This document shows, piece after piece, positions 8,122-16,766 of a stretch of 64,000 nt of DNA. The stretch spans positions 559,918-623,917 of the forward strand of contig NZ_VIGH01000001.1 in the NCBI RefSeq assembly GCF_006704125.1, written 5' to 3'. Source of the stretch: Rhodococcus spelaei (GTDB lineage: Bacteria > Actinomycetota > Actinomycetes > Mycobacteriales > Mycobacteriaceae). Position 1 is the stretch's first letter; the number at the start of each line of letters is the position of its first letter. The notes beneath the pieces are model-generated. The model searched no databases. It was not told the DNA's origin and saw only the letters and a program-made list of their open reading frames with translations. The translations under genes and the position numbers were made by a program.

Positions 8122-9416
8122 GCACTCTGGCCGGCGCCCGCCGCGCGACGTTCTCCTCCCTGACCGTTCCGAACTACCGGCTCTACTTCTCCGGACAGGC
8201 CGTGTCGATGATCGGCACGTGGATGCAGACGGTCGCACAGTCCTGGCTGGTGCTTCAGCTGACCGGGTCCGGCACCGCACTCGGGCTGGTGGTCGCGCTG
8301 CAGACGTTGCCGGTGCTGCTGCTCGGCCCGTACGGGGGAGTGGTCGCGGACCGGGTGGACAAACGGCGGCTGATGATCGCGCTGCAGTCCATGATGGGTG
8401 TGCTCGCGCTGGTCCTGGGTCTGCTGACGGTGACCGACACGGTGGCGTTGTGGCAGGTGTACGTCCTCGCGTTCCTGCTCGGGCTCAACAACTGTTTCGA
8501 GAATCCCGCCCGCCAGGCTTTCGTCCTCGAGATGGTCGGTCCCGAGCACCTGCACAATGCCGTCAGCCTCAACTCGGTGCTGGTCAACGCGGCGCGAGCG
8601 ATCGGTCCCGCAGTCGCGGGCATCGTCATCGCCACCGGTGGACTCGGGATCTGCTTCCTCCTCAATGCGGTCAGCTTCGTGGCCGTGGTCGCGTCCCTGA
8701 TCAAACTCGACGGCTCGGCACTGCAACCCTCGCCGCCCGCGGTCCGCAGTCCGGGCCAGCTTCGTGAGGGCCTCCGCTACGTCCGCCGGACCCCGACCCT
8801 GCTCGTGCCGCTGCTGATGATGGCGCTGGTCGGCTGCCTGGCCTACGAGTTCCAGGTGGTCCTGCCGGTCGTCGCGCGCAGCACCTTCGATGCCGACGCG
8901 CAGGTGTACGGCTTCATGACCGCGGCCATGGGGGCGGGCGCCGTGGTGGGCGGGCTGTACGTCGCAGCTCGCGGGCGCACCGGTGTACCGGCGTTGGTCG
9001 TCTCGTCGACCATCTTCGGCGTGGTGATCGCGGCGGCCGCGCTGGCCCCGACATTGTGGCTCGAACTCGTCGCGCTGGTGCTGGTCGGCGCCGCCAGCGT
9101 CAGTTTCCTGTCCACCGGCAACAGCACCCTGCAACTCGAGGCCGAACCCGGCATGCGCGGCCGCGTGATGGCGCTGTGGTCGGTGGCGTTCCTCGGGTCC
9201 ACGCCGATCGGCGGACCCATCGCAGGTGCGGTGTCACAGCAGTTCGGCGGTCGGGTCGGGCTGCTCATGGGGGCCGCCGCCTGCCTGGTCGCGGCCGGGC
9301 TCGGGGCGATGGTCCTGCGCCAGGCCCGACGTCCGGCGCCCGTCGACGAGCCCGTGCAGATGGCGGTCGACCCCGTGCCGGGCAGCGTCGAACGGCCGGT
9401 TACGCCCGACCTGTGA
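8118..9416 (+). CDS. MFS exporter, EntS/MFS_3-like
   Basis: 432 residues with about 12 membrane helices. The start [24 protein letters not shown] is typical of the MFS_3 group (EntS, macrolide and siderophore exporters). The loop 2-3 motif [12 protein letters not shown] is present, followed by [17 protein letters not shown]. Transport of a small hydrophobic compound or drug by proton antiport is inferred from the family and from the MarR partner. The start is GTG 8118. The 3' end overlaps the convergent ATPase gene by 17 bp. Confidence 0.88.
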   Translation: MSTLAGARRATFSSLTVPNYRLYFSGQAVSMIGTWMQTVAQSWLVLQLTGSGTALGLVVALQTLPVLLLGPYGGVVADRVDKRRLMIALQSMMGVLALVLGLLTVTDTVALWQVYVLAFLLGLNNCFENPARQAFVLEMVGPEHLHNAVSLNSVLVNAARAIGPAVAGIVIATGGLGICFLLNAVSFVAVVASLIKLDGSALQPSPPAVRSPGQLREGLRYVRRTPTLLVPLLMMALVGCLAYEFQVVLPVVARSTFDADAQVYGFMTAAMGAGAVVGGLYVAARGRTGVPALVVSSTIFGVVIAAAALAPTLWLELVALVLVGAASVSFLSTGNSTLQLEAEPGMRGRVMALWSVAFLGSTPIGGPIAGAVSQQFGGRVGLLMGAAACLVAAGLGAMVLRQARRPAPVDEPVQMAVDPVPGSVERPVTPDL

Positions 9417-10512
9417 GCTGATCGGCGACCGCCCGCAGCGCCTCGAGGTCGGAGACCTCGAACGGCAGCGACGGCACCCCGACCACCGGCACCCGCGGAT
9501 GTGCGCCGGTGAACCGCCCCAACAGCCGCAGCTCCCGCTGCGCCGTCCGGGCTCGCTCGGCGTGAATCCGCAGCACTGCCGCGGCCAGTGGATGCTCGCC
9601 GCGGTCTCTGAGCAGGTCGGCGGCGGCCACCGCATGGTCCGGAGGCAGCGCGCTCAACCTCGGGTGGGTGCGGTTGAGCACCAGCCCCGACAGCGGCATG
9701 CCCTCGGTGGACAGTCGCTCGACGAAGAACGAGGCCTCCCGGAGGGCGTCCGGCTCGGCCGTGGCGACCACCATGAAGTGGGTGCCCTCGGCACGCAGCA
9801 GCTCGTAGGTGCGGGCAGCCCGCTCCCGGAAACCGCCGAACATCGACTCGAAGGACTGCACGAAAGCCGACGCGTCGGAGAGCATCTTGCTGCCGACAAT
9901 GGTGTTGACCGCCTTGAGTGCCAATCCCATCGCGCCGGTGACGAGGCGTCCGATCCCGCGACCGGGCGCCGAGAGCATCCGGATCATCCGGCCGTCGAGG
10001 AACGCGCCGAGTCGCTGCGGGGCGTCCAGGAAGTCCAGCGCGTTGCGGGACGGCGGCGTGTCGACGATCACCAGGTCCCACTCGTCGCTGGCGGCGAGCT
10101 GACCCAGCTTCTCCATCGCCATGTACTCCTGCGTGCCGGAGAACGAGGTCGCGACGGTTTGGTAGAAGGGGTTCGCCAGGATCTGCTCAGCCTTCTCCGG
10201 CGACGAGTGCTCGAGCACCATGTCGTCGAAGGTGCGTCGCATATTCAGCATCATCGCGTGCAGTTCGCCGGTCGCGCCCGGGCCGAGCTGCACCGGCTGC
10301 GGAGTGTTGTCGAGCTCGCGGACCCCCAGCGCCTGCGCCAGCCTGCGGGCCGGGTCGATGGTGAGCACGACGACGCGGCGGCCCTCCTCCGCGGCCCGCA
10401 GCGCCATCGACGCGGCGGTCGTGGTCTTGCCGACGCCGCCCGCCCCGCAGCACACCACGATTCGCGACTTCGGGTCGGTGAGGATCCCGTCGACATCGAG
10501 GGCGGCGGTCAC
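9400..10512 (-). CDS. ArsA/Get3-like ATPase, second of a pair (Rv3680-like)
   Basis: 370 residues. The deviant Walker [10 protein letters not shown] lies at about 23-31, the switch I region is [13 protein letters not shown], and Walker B is [16 protein letters not shown]. The ArsA/Get3 fold dimerises around ATP. The mycobacterial pair Rv3679-Rv3680 forms a heteromeric Get3-like ATPase linked to stress and envelope phenotypes. It starts at GTG 10512, overlapping the stop of its partner by 4 bp, so the two are translationally coupled. Confidence 0.9.
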   Translation of the reverse strand: MTAALDVDGILTDPKSRIVVCCGAGGVGKTTTAASMALRAAEEGRRVVVLTIDPARRLAQALGVRELDNTPQPVQLGPGATGELHAMMLNMRRTFDDMVLEHSSPEKAEQILANPFYQTVATSFSGTQEYMAMEKLGQLAASDEWDLVIVDTPPSRNALDFLDAPQRLGAFLDGRMIRMLSAPGRGIGRLVTGAMGLALKAVNTIVGSKMLSDASAFVQSFESMFGGFRERAARTYELLRAEGTHFMVVATAEPDALREASFFVERLSTEGMPLSGLVLNRTHPRLSALPPDHAVAAADLLRDRGEHPLAAAVLRIHAERARTAQRELRLLGRFTGAHPRVPVVGVPSLPFEVSDLEALRAVADQLTGRA

Positions 10513-11525
10513 CGGACGCCCTGCTCGGCGAGCTGCTCGGCCAGTTCGTACAGTCCGCCGAGGTCGACGCCGTCGGTCAGTGCGGGCAGGTGCAGTCGCG
10601 CGACGTCCAGCTTGTCGAGCTCGATTGCACTGTCGTCCTGGGCTTTCAGGGTCGAGGCGTTCTCGATGGTCTCGGTGAGCAGTCCGGCGAAGTCCTCGTC
10701 GGAGAGCGTGACGCCCGCCGCGTCCAGGCCGGCCCGGACTGCCGCGGCGTCGATGTGCCCGGCCGCGGCCTCCGCCATCATCTCCGGTGGCAGGTACGGC
10801 GTTCCGCTGCGGTTGACGATCACCGTGCCGAGACGCAGGTCCGCGGCTTCGAGTTCCTCCACCGCGTCCGCGGTCTCCTGCACGGGCAGCGCCTCGAGCA
10901 GCGTCACCAGGTGCACCATCGTCTCGTCGGAGTGCAGAAGTCGCACGACGCCCTCCGACTGTGAGTGCACCGGACCCCCCTTGGCCAGGTCGGCCATCGC
11001 CTTCGTCACGTCGAGGAAGCTACCGATCCGTCCGGTCGGCGGCGAATCCACCACCACCTCGTCGTAGACCGGGACCCCCGACTTGTCGGTGCGCACCACG
11101 CATTCCTTGATCTTGCCGGTGACCAGCACGTCGCGGAGTCCCGGTGCCAGGGTGGTCGCGAACTCGATCGCCCCGATCCGGCGCATCGCGCGGCCCGCGA
11201 ACCCGAGGTTGTAGAACATGTCGAGGTACTCGAGGAAGGCCGTCTCGATGTCCAGGGCCAGCGCGAACACCTCACCGCCGCCGTCGGCGGTCGCGATCTT
11301 GGTTTCGGCGTGTGGCAGCGGTGGCACGTCGAACAGCTGGGCTATGCCCTGCCGCCCCTCCACCTCGACGAGCAGCACGCGTCGACCGCCCGCGGCCAGT
11401 GCCAGCGCCAAAGCCGCTGCGACCGTGGACTTTCCGGTGCCTCCCTTGCCGGAGACGAAGTGCAACCGGGCCTTGTCCGCCTTGGCGGGCCACTCGTATA
11501 CGGGTGTGTTCGCAGGTGCTGCCAC
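10509..11525 (-). CDS. ArsA/Get3-like ATPase, first of a pair (Rv3679-like)
   Basis: 338 residues. Walker A is GKGGTGKST at about 26-34, with [14 protein letters not shown] at the switch I position and [16 protein letters not shown] as Walker B. No arsenite-binding cysteine triad is visible, so arsenic export is unlikely. It is the upstream member of the coupled ATPase pair. The only start with sensible length is ATG 11525; the region to the divergent DUF4177 gene is short (54 bp). Confidence 0.9.
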   Translation of the reverse strand: MAAPANTPVYEWPAKADKARLHFVSGKGGTGKSTVAAALALALAAGGRRVLLVEVEGRQGIAQLFDVPPLPHAETKIATADGGGEVFALALDIETAFLEYLDMFYNLGFAGRAMRRIGAIEFATTLAPGLRDVLVTGKIKECVVRTDKSGVPVYDEVVVDSPPTGRIGSFLDVTKAMADLAKGGPVHSQSEGVVRLLHSDETMVHLVTLLEALPVQETADAVEELEAADLRLGTVIVNRSGTPYLPPEMMAEAAAGHIDAAAVRAGLDAAGVTLSDEDFAGLLTETIENASTLKAQDDSAIELDKLDVARLHLPALTDGVDLGGLYELAEQLAEQGVR

Positions 11526-11566
11526 CCCCCGAGCCTATAAGTCGCGGTGAAGAACCGTCCGCCGAC

Positions 11567-11572
11567 TAGGCT
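11567..11572 (+). promoter_or_regulatory. TANNNT -10 of the leaderless DUF4177 gene
   Basis: TAGGCT ends 7 nt before ATG 11580. No ribosome site is present. Confidence 0.5.
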
Positions 11573-11579
11573 CACCGGC

Positions 11580-11744
11580 ATGAGTGAATTGACTACCTGG
11601 GAATACGCCACCGTTCCGCTGCTGACCCACGCGACCAAGCAGATCCTCGACCAGTGGGGTGCGGACGGCTGGGAGCTGGTGTCGGTCCTCGCCGGTCCGA
11701 CCGGTGAGCAGCACGTCGCCTACCTCAAGCGTCCGAAGGCATGA
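11580..11744 (+). CDS. DUF4177 small protein (Rv3678A-like)
   Basis: 54 residues, matching the family length: MSELTTWEYATVPLLTH, then WGADGWELVSV, the hallmark of DUF4177. The function is unknown. Its stop overlaps the RidA start (ATGA at 11741), so it leads a small operon with the RidA and MBL genes. A start at 11547 would add an N-terminus not seen in the family. Confidence 0.85.
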   Translation: MSELTTWEYATVPLLTHATKQILDQWGADGWELVSVLAGPTGEQHVAYLKRPKA

Positions 11745-12199
11745 CCGACTGGAAGGCGCGGCTCGCCGAGCTGCGCATCGAGCTGCCCCCGGTGGCCGCC
11801 CCGGTGGCCGCCTACGTGCCTGCCGTGCAGACGGGGAACCTCGTCTACACGTCCGGCCAGCTGCCCTTCGTCGACGGCGAGCTGCAGCTGACCGGAAAGG
11901 TCGGCGGCGCGGTGGACGCGGAGTCCGCGAACCTCGCCGCCCGCACCTGCGCGCTCAACGCGCTGGCCGCGATCGACGCCCTCGTCGGTCTCGACTCGGT
12001 GGTCCGCATCGTCAAGGTCGTCGGCTTCGTCGCGTCCGCGGACGGGTTCACCGGCCAGCCGGGCGTGGTCAACGGTGCTTCCCAGTTGATCGGCGAGGTC
12101 TTCGGCGACGCCGGGGTGCATGCCCGGTCCGCGGTCGGAGTGGCGGAGCTGCCGCTCGGCGCGCCCGTCGAGGTGGAAGTCATCGCGGAGGTCCGCTGA
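11741..12199 (+). CDS. RidA family protein (YjgF/Rv3678c-like)
   Basis: 152 residues. The family hallmarks are LVYTSGQLPFVDG near 30-42, NALAAIDALVGLDSVVRIVKVVGFVAS, and the end RSAVGVAELPLGAPVEVEVIAEV. RidA enzymes hydrolyse reactive enamine/imine intermediates such as 2-aminoacrylate. The active-site arginine of true RidA (in the motif RSAVGV/RTCVEV) is present, although this longer subgroup is less well studied. It is coupled to DUF4177 upstream and lies 4 bp from the MBL gene downstream. Confidence 0.9.
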   Translation: MTDWKARLAELRIELPPVAAPVAAYVPAVQTGNLVYTSGQLPFVDGELQLTGKVGGAVDAESANLAARTCALNALAAIDALVGLDSVVRIVKVVGFVASADGFTGQPGVVNGASQLIGEVFGDAGVHARSAVGVAELPLGAPVEVEVIAEVR

Positions 12200-12203
12200 C
12201 GCC

Positions 12204-12989
12204 ATGACCATCGCCCACCCCGCGTACGCGCAGTTGCGACAGGTCACCCCGATCGCGGCCGTGATGCTCGAGAACAACCCCGGCATGATGACCCTCGACG
12301 GCACCAACACCTGGATCCTGCGCGCCCCGGGCCGTGAGGAGATCGTGGTCGTCGATCCCGGCGAGGCCGACGAGGACCACCTGCTGCGGATCGCGAAGGT
12401 CGGGCCGGTCGCGCTGACGCTGATCACTCACCGGCACCGCGACCACACCGAGGGCATCGACCGGTTCGTCGGGCTGACCGGGTCGCCGGTGAGGGCCGTG
12501 CTCCCGGAGTTCCGTCGGCACACCGATGCCGGCCTGCCCGACGGCGAGCTGATCGAGGAGGTCGGTCTCGCGATCCGGGTGCTGCGGACCCCCGGCCACA
12601 CCAAGGACTCGACGTCGTTCGTGATCGAGGGGGAGGGATCGGTGCTCACCGGCGACACCATCCTCGGTCGCGGCACCACGGTGCTCGACTCCACCGACGG
12701 CGACCTCGGCGACTACCTGTCCTCGCTGCGTTCGTTGATCGACCTCGGCGCCGGACGGACCGTGCTGCCCGGGCACGGACCCGACCTGCCCGACCTGCAG
12801 GCGGTCGCGCAGGAGTACCTCGCGCACCGGGAGGAACGGCTCGACCAGGTGCGGGCCGCCCTCGAGGCGCTCGGCCACGACGCCACCGCGGCGCAGGTGG
12901 TCGAGCACGTGTACTCGGACGTCGACCGGAAGTTGTGGCCGGTCGCCGAGCAGTCGGTGCGGGTGCAGTTGGCCTACCTGCGGCGATGA
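12204..12989 (+). CDS. Metallo-beta-lactamase fold hydrolase (Rv3677c-like)
   Basis: 261 residues. The zinc ligands are visible: THRHRDHTEG (HxHxDH), TPGHTKDS, LTGDTILG and LPGHGPDL. The C-terminal helical region (EYLAHREERLDQV) matches the LACTB2/glyoxalase II-like branch, which includes single-strand ribonucleases and thioester hydrolases. The substrate here is undetermined. It is third in the operon after DUF4177 and RidA. ATG 12204 is chosen because it follows the RidA stop directly; earlier in-frame codons overlap RidA. Confidence 0.9.
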   Translation: MTIAHPAYAQLRQVTPIAAVMLENNPGMMTLDGTNTWILRAPGREEIVVVDPGEADEDHLLRIAKVGPVALTLITHRHRDHTEGIDRFVGLTGSPVRAVLPEFRRHTDAGLPDGELIEEVGLAIRVLRTPGHTKDSTSFVIEGEGSVLTGDTILGRGTTVLDSTDGDLGDYLSSLRSLIDLGAGRTVLPGHGPDLPDLQAVAQEYLAHREERLDQVRAALEALGHDATAAQVVEHVYSDVDRKLWPVAEQSVRVQLAYLRR

Positions 12990-12992
12990 CCC

Positions 12993-13021
12993 TGTCCGAT
13001 CCCGGTGAGCGGGATCGGACA
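12993..13021 (+). terminator. Terminator hairpin after the MBL gene
   Basis: Twelve-base perfect arms (TGTCCGATCCCG and its complement) surround the loop GTGAG, 3 bp after the MBL stop. There is no clear T-run afterwards. Confidence 0.6.
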
Positions 13022-13212
13022 AAATTGTGCATGTCCGCTGCCTGCGGGCGGATATGCACTGGTCGCGGGAGGTGCCGCTCGAGCGGTGGACACGGGACGG
13101 GCGGATCCGCGGATCTCTCGAGTTGCGGCGGGCCGTGGATGCCGTAGACATCTACCGGCATCGCAGTTTGTGCGGTGCGTCACCCCCTCGGAAAACTCAA
13201 GGAGCAGTACAC

Positions 13213-13329
13213 GTGGGATCCCTCGGAAACGTCACCGGCGAGAACGGCATCGTGCAGCTCGTCGGCATGTTCGGCACCATCCTCCAGCTCGACCTCGGCA
13301 GCGCCGGGAAGGGCAGCACCCCCGCCTGA
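13213..13329 (+). CDS. 38-residue small protein, unknown
   Basis: An AAGGAG site lies 8 nt before GTG 13213. The product would be MGSLGNVTGENGIVQLV, then GMFGTILQLDLGSAGKG and STPA. It is glycine-rich with a mildly hydrophobic middle, possibly amphipathic. A very strong terminator follows 15 bp after the stop. The ribosome site and terminator suggest a short dedicated transcript. I do not recognise the family. It could also be a leader or a noncoding transcript with a chance frame. Confidence 0.5.
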   Translation: MGSLGNVTGENGIVQLVGMFGTILQLDLGSAGKGSTPA

Positions 13330-13344
13330 GCGGCCCTTGTCATG

Positions 13345-13388
13345 ACAGAGAGCCGCCCACCCCGAAACCGGGGTGGGCGGCTCTCTGT
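13345..13388. terminator. Strong two-way terminator between the small ORF and crp
   Basis: Twenty-base perfect arms surround an AAAC loop (CCCCG-AAAC-CGGGG at the tip). It ends the short plus-strand ORF and the minus-strand crp gene, which stops at 13401. Confidence 0.85.
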
Positions 13389-13400
13389 GTCAGCGCTGTG

Positions 13401-14075
13401 TCAGCGGGCGCGGCGGGCCAGGCGCTCGGAATCCGAGATGAGCACGCTCTTGCCCTCGAGCCGCAGCCAACCGCGGTGCGCGAAGTCGGCGAGGGCCTTG
13501 TTCACGGTCTCGCGGGAGGCGCCGACCAGCTGGGCGATCTCCTCCTGCGTGAGGTCGTGCGTGACGCGCAGGGCGCCGCCCTCCTGGGTGCCGAAGCGCT
13601 GCGCGAGCTGCAGCAGCGCCTTCGCGACGCGACCGGGCACGTCGGTGAAGATGAGGTCGGCGAGGTTGTTGTTGGTCCGGCGCAGGCGGCGGGCCAACAC
13701 GCGCAGGAGCTGCTCGGCAATCTCCGGGCGCTGGTCGATCCACGACTTGAGGGCGTCGCGGTCCATCTGCACCGCACGCACCTCGGTGACGGTGGTCGCG
13801 GTGGAGGTGCGCGGACCCGGGTCGAAGATGGACAGCTCGCCGAACATGTCGGACGGACCCATGATGGTCAGCAGGTTCTCGCGCCCGTCGGGGGAGCGGC
13901 GGCCGAGCTTCACCTTGCCGGACACGATGATGTAGAGCCGGTCGCCCGGTTCACCCTCGTTGAAAATGACGTGTCCGCGCGGGAAATCTACGGGCTGGAG
14001 CTGCTTGACCAGCGCGGCGACCGCCGACGGCTCGACTCCCTGGAAGATTCCGGCTCTGGCCAGGATCTCGTCCAC
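13401..14075 (-). CDS. crp: CRP/FNR family cAMP-type regulator (Crp/GlxR-like)
   Basis: 224 residues. The cyclic nucleotide-binding jelly roll occupies about 1-115, with the phosphate-binding cassette [18 protein letters not shown]. The dimer helix follows, then the [28 protein letters not shown]. It matches M. tuberculosis Crp (Rv3676) in length and context and C. glutamicum GlxR in sequence. It is expected to bind TGTGA-N6-TCACA sites, one of which lies upstream of acs at 25422 in this window. GTG 14075 has GGAG 6 nt upstream. No FNR-type cluster cysteines are seen. Confidence 0.95.
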   Translation of the reverse strand: MDEILARAGIFQGVEPSAVAALVKQLQPVDFPRGHVIFNEGEPGDRLYIIVSGKVKLGRRSPDGRENLLTIMGPSDMFGELSIFDPGPRTSTATTVTEVRAVQMDRDALKSWIDQRPEIAEQLLRVLARRLRRTNNNLADLIFTDVPGRVAKALLQLAQRFGTQEGGALRVTHDLTQEEIAQLVGASRETVNKALADFAHRGWLRLEGKSVLISDSERLARRAR

Positions 14076-14240
14076 GTGCGCTCCTTCTTCGGAAAACTTG
14101 GTCGGCCGGGCCCCGTCGTGTGGTGCTCGACCGTTCCGTCGACGCAGACTGCGCGCCGACTATTCGGTAACTTTCGCTGGGAGTCTATCGCTCCGCTGCG
14201 TAACAGTAGTGATCGACGCCACGTCCTGCGCGTCGAATGG

Positions 14241-14495
14241 TCAGCTCGCCTGCCGTTCGGTCAGCGGCTCTTCCTCGACGCCGCCCCGCTTGCGCCGCAG
14301 ATGGAAGCGGGCCAGCGCGCGTGGCAGCCCCTCCTGTGCGAGCGTCGCAACTTCGGCATGGCTCGCCTGGTCCAGGAACTCCTGGACCTCCTGCTCACGC
14401 ACTGTCAGCCGGCGCAGCCGGAATTCCACCCGCTCCATCGCCAGCGCAAACAGCATGAGCAGCACTGGGAAGAGCACCACAGCGAGACCTTGCAT
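14241..14495 (-). CDS. Small single-pass membrane protein (Rv3675-like)
   Basis: 84 residues. Residues 1-20 (MQGLAVVLFPVLLMLFALAM) form one membrane helix. A highly charged cytoplasmic tail follows (ERVEFRLRRLTVREQEVQEFL, then RFHLRRKRGGVEEEPL). It sits between crp and nth, the position of Rv3675 in M. tuberculosis. The function is unknown. The length and start ATG 14495 are set by the need for the hydrophobic helix to begin the protein. Confidence 0.7.
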   Translation of the reverse strand: MQGLAVVLFPVLLMLFALAMERVEFRLRRLTVREQEVQEFLDQASHAEVATLAQEGLPRALARFHLRRKRGGVEEEPLTERQAS

Positions 14496-14563
14496 ACTGG
14501 GCAGTAAACACGGCGAATGTCTCAGAAGCGAAACGATGTGCGAACCGTTCCCGGGCCCGTCCG

Positions 14564-14569
14564 TAGAGT
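14564..14569 (+). promoter_or_regulatory. TANNNT -10 of leaderless nth
   Basis: TAGAGT ends 7 nt before GTG 14577. There is no ribosome site. Confidence 0.5.
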
Positions 14570-14576
14570 CGACGGA

Positions 14577-15362
14577 GTGTCCACCACCGTTTCGAAGACC
14601 CCGGCCGAGCGCCGCGCTGCGTCTGCCGGGAGCCCGAAAAAGGGCGAGACCCGGCTGGGCCTGGTGCGGCGGGCACGCCGGATGAACCGCACCCTCGGCG
14701 TGGCGTTCCCGCACGTGTACTGCGAGCTGGATTTCAGCACCCCGCTGGAGCTGTCGGTGGCGACGATTCTGTCCGCGCAGTGCACTGACGTGCGGGTCAA
14801 CCAGGTAACGCCGGCGTTGTTCGCCCGCTATCGCTCGGCCGCCGACTACGCGGGTGCCGAGCGAGCCGAGCTGGAGGAGTACATCCGGACGACCGGCTTC
14901 TACCGGAACAAGGCGAACTCGATCATCGGCCTCGGGCAGGCGCTTGTCGAGCGTTTCGACGGCGAGGTGCCGGGCAACATCAAGGACTTGGTGAGCCTGC
15001 CGGGCTTCGGCCGCAAGACCGCCAACGTCGTCCTCGGGAACGCGTTCGATGTGCCGGGGATCACCGTGGACACCCACTTCGGGCGGCTGGTCCGCCGCTG
15101 GGGCTGGACGCAGGAGGAGGACCCGGTCAAGGTCGAGCACGCGGTCGGTGAACTCATCCCGCGCAAGGAGTGGACCCTGCTCTCGCACCGGGTGATCTTC
15201 CACGGCCGACGGGTGTGTCACGCGAAGAAGCCGGCCTGCGGGGTGTGTCTGCTGGCCAAGGACTGCCCCTCGTACGGCGCGGGCCCGACCGACCCCACAG
15301 TGGCGGCGGCCCTGGTGAAGGGTCCGGAGACCGAACACCTGCTCGACCTGGCGGGGCGGTGA
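14577..15362 (+). CDS. nth: Endonuclease III (DNA glycosylase/AP lyase)
   Basis: 261 residues. It removes oxidised pyrimidines and cleaves the abasic site in base excision repair. The HhH-GPD core is [17 protein letters not shown] followed by [13 protein letters not shown]. The lysine of GRKTA is the Schiff-base nucleophile and Asp of VDTH the catalytic acid. The 4Fe-4S loop is C-X6-C-X2-C-X5-C ([17 protein letters not shown]). The basic N-terminal extension (about 30 residues) is usual in actinobacteria. GTG 14577 is preferred because of the TAGAGT box; an earlier in-frame start at 14517 lacks support. Confidence 0.95.
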   Translation: MSTTVSKTPAERRAASAGSPKKGETRLGLVRRARRMNRTLGVAFPHVYCELDFSTPLELSVATILSAQCTDVRVNQVTPALFARYRSAADYAGAERAELEEYIRTTGFYRNKANSIIGLGQALVERFDGEVPGNIKDLVSLPGFGRKTANVVLGNAFDVPGITVDTHFGRLVRRWGWTQEEDPVKVEHAVGELIPRKEWTLLSHRVIFHGRRVCHAKKPACGVCLLAKDCPSYGAGPTDPTVAAALVKGPETEHLLDLAGR

Positions 15363-15369
15363 CCTGAGC

Positions 15370-16044
15370 GTGCACATCTCCAACGCCGGCCGCTGGAGTC
15401 TGGCAGCGCTGGTCGTCGTGATCGCCCTGGTGGTGGCCATCTGGCCGCGCGGCAGCTCCGACGACTCGGGCACCCGCAGCTACGCCGACTACGTCAGCCA
15501 GGGCACCACTCCGGCGCCCGAACGTGCCCCCGGTGAGACCGACCAGTCGCTGGCCGGCGCCCGCGACCGGGCCGCGCTCACCGCGTGCCCCGCCCCCGCC
15601 GCCGGGACCACCCCGGCGGGTCCGCTCGCCGGCATCACGCTCGCATGCCTGGCCGACGGTCGCCGCATCGACGTCGGCGCCGCCCTCGCGGGCAGGCCGG
15701 CCCTGGTCAACCTGTGGGCCTACTGGTGCGGTCCGTGCGCGAAGGAACTGCCCGCCCTCGACGAGTACGCCCGTCGCGCCGGGGACAAGGTCACCGTGCT
15801 CACCGTGCACCAGGACCCGAAGGAGGGAAATGCGTTGTCCGCGCTGACCGATTACGGGGTGCACCTGCCCGGCGTGCAGGACGGGTCGGGTCGGGTCGCC
15901 GCCGCGGTCGGGGCGCCGAACGTGCTGCCGGTGACCGCGCTGATCCGCGCCGACGGAACCGTTGCCGCCGTACTGCCGCAACCCTTCGACAGCGCCGACC
16001 AGATCGCCGACATGGTCCACGACAAACTGGGTGTGGTCTCGTGA
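15370..16044 (+). CDS. Membrane-anchored thioredoxin-like protein (Rv3673c-like)
   Basis: 224 residues. One membrane helix at about 9-25 leaves the rest outside the cytoplasm. The thioredoxin/TlpA-like domain begins near 85 and carries WCGPC with Cys120 and Cys123, then VTVLTVHQDP and the cis-proline region VLPVTALI. A probable role is extracytoplasmic disulfide reduction or cytochrome maturation. It starts 7 bp after nth and overlaps the NUDIX gene by 4 bp (GTGA), within a coupled operon that ends with marP, itself an extracytoplasmic protein with cysteines. Confidence 0.9.
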   Translation: MHISNAGRWSLAALVVVIALVVAIWPRGSSDDSGTRSYADYVSQGTTPAPERAPGETDQSLAGARDRAALTACPAPAAGTTPAGPLAGITLACLADGRRIDVGAALAGRPALVNLWAYWCGPCAKELPALDEYARRAGDKVTVLTVHQDPKEGNALSALTDYGVHLPGVQDGSGRVAAAVGAPNVLPVTALIRADGTVAAVLPQPFDSADQIADMVHDKLGVVS

Positions 16045-16766
16045 CGAGGACCGACCACGTGCCGCCGGAGTGGCTGCACAGGGTGGTGACCCTGCCGCCG
16101 ACCGACGGCAACTCGGTGAACCCGGTGCTGCGCCGGCGCACGCCGGAGGGAACGACCGCCCGTGACGCCGCGGTACTGGTCCTGTTCGGTGGGTCGGAGG
16201 ACGCCGACCCCATGTGTGTCGGCGGGCTGCCCGAGGACGCCGACCTGCTGCTCACACAGCGGGCGTCCACCCTGCGCCAGCACAGCGGGCAGATCGCGTT
16301 CCCCGGCGGCGCCGCCGACCCCGAGGACGACGGTCCGATCGCGACCGCGCTGCGCGAGGCCGAAGAGGAGACCGGGCTGGACCCGTCCGGGGTACGCGCC
16401 CTCGCCGTGCTGCCCGGGATCTTCGTGCCGCCGTCGGGGTTCGACGTCACACCCGTGGTCGGCTACTGGGACCGCCCGTCGCCGGTGCGCCCGGTGGACG
16501 CGGGCGAGACCGCGAAGGTCGCGCGGGTGCCGATGCGGTCGTTGCTCGATCCGGACAACCGGTTCATCGTCAAGCACCGGCTCGGTTACCAGGGGCCCGC
16601 GTTCCTGGTCGACGGGATGCTGGTGTGGGGTTTCACCGCGGGCGTGCTGGCCGGACTGATCGCCGTGTCCGGCTGGGAGATCGACTGGGATCGCCGCGAC
16701 GTGCGTGATCTCGAAGTGGCGCTCGCGGAGGTGGAGGCAGGGGTGGTCGAGGTGCACGAGCGGTGA
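16041..16766 (+). CDS. NUDIX hydrolase, CoA pyrophosphatase-like (Rv3672c-like)
   Basis: 241 residues. The CoA pyrophosphatase signature is present, LLTQRASTLRQHSGQIAFPGG, continuing into a Nudix box GGAADPEDD...REAEEETGL. The usual 7-residue spacing before RE is slightly relaxed, as in this subgroup. Family members split CoA and its derivatives into phosphopantetheine and adenosine bisphosphate. GTG 16041 overlaps the previous stop and the gene overlaps marP by 4 bp. Confidence 0.9.
   Translation: MTRTDHVPPEWLHRVVTLPPTDGNSVNPVLRRRTPEGTTARDAAVLVLFGGSEDADPMCVGGLPEDADLLLTQRASTLRQHSGQIAFPGGAADPEDDGPIATALREAEEETGLDPSGVRALAVLPGIFVPPSGFDVTPVVGYWDRPSPVRPVDAGETAKVARVPMRSLLDPDNRFIVKHRLGYQGPAFLVDGMLVWGFTAGVLAGLIAVSGWEIDWDRRDVRDLEVALAEVEAGVVEVHER

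Noticed and set aside
9400-11525. Arsenite export ATPase (ArsA) function for the paired ATPases
   Set aside because: No ArsB, ArsR or metal-binding cysteine triad is present, and the pair matches the Get3-like Rv3679-Rv3680 proteins instead.
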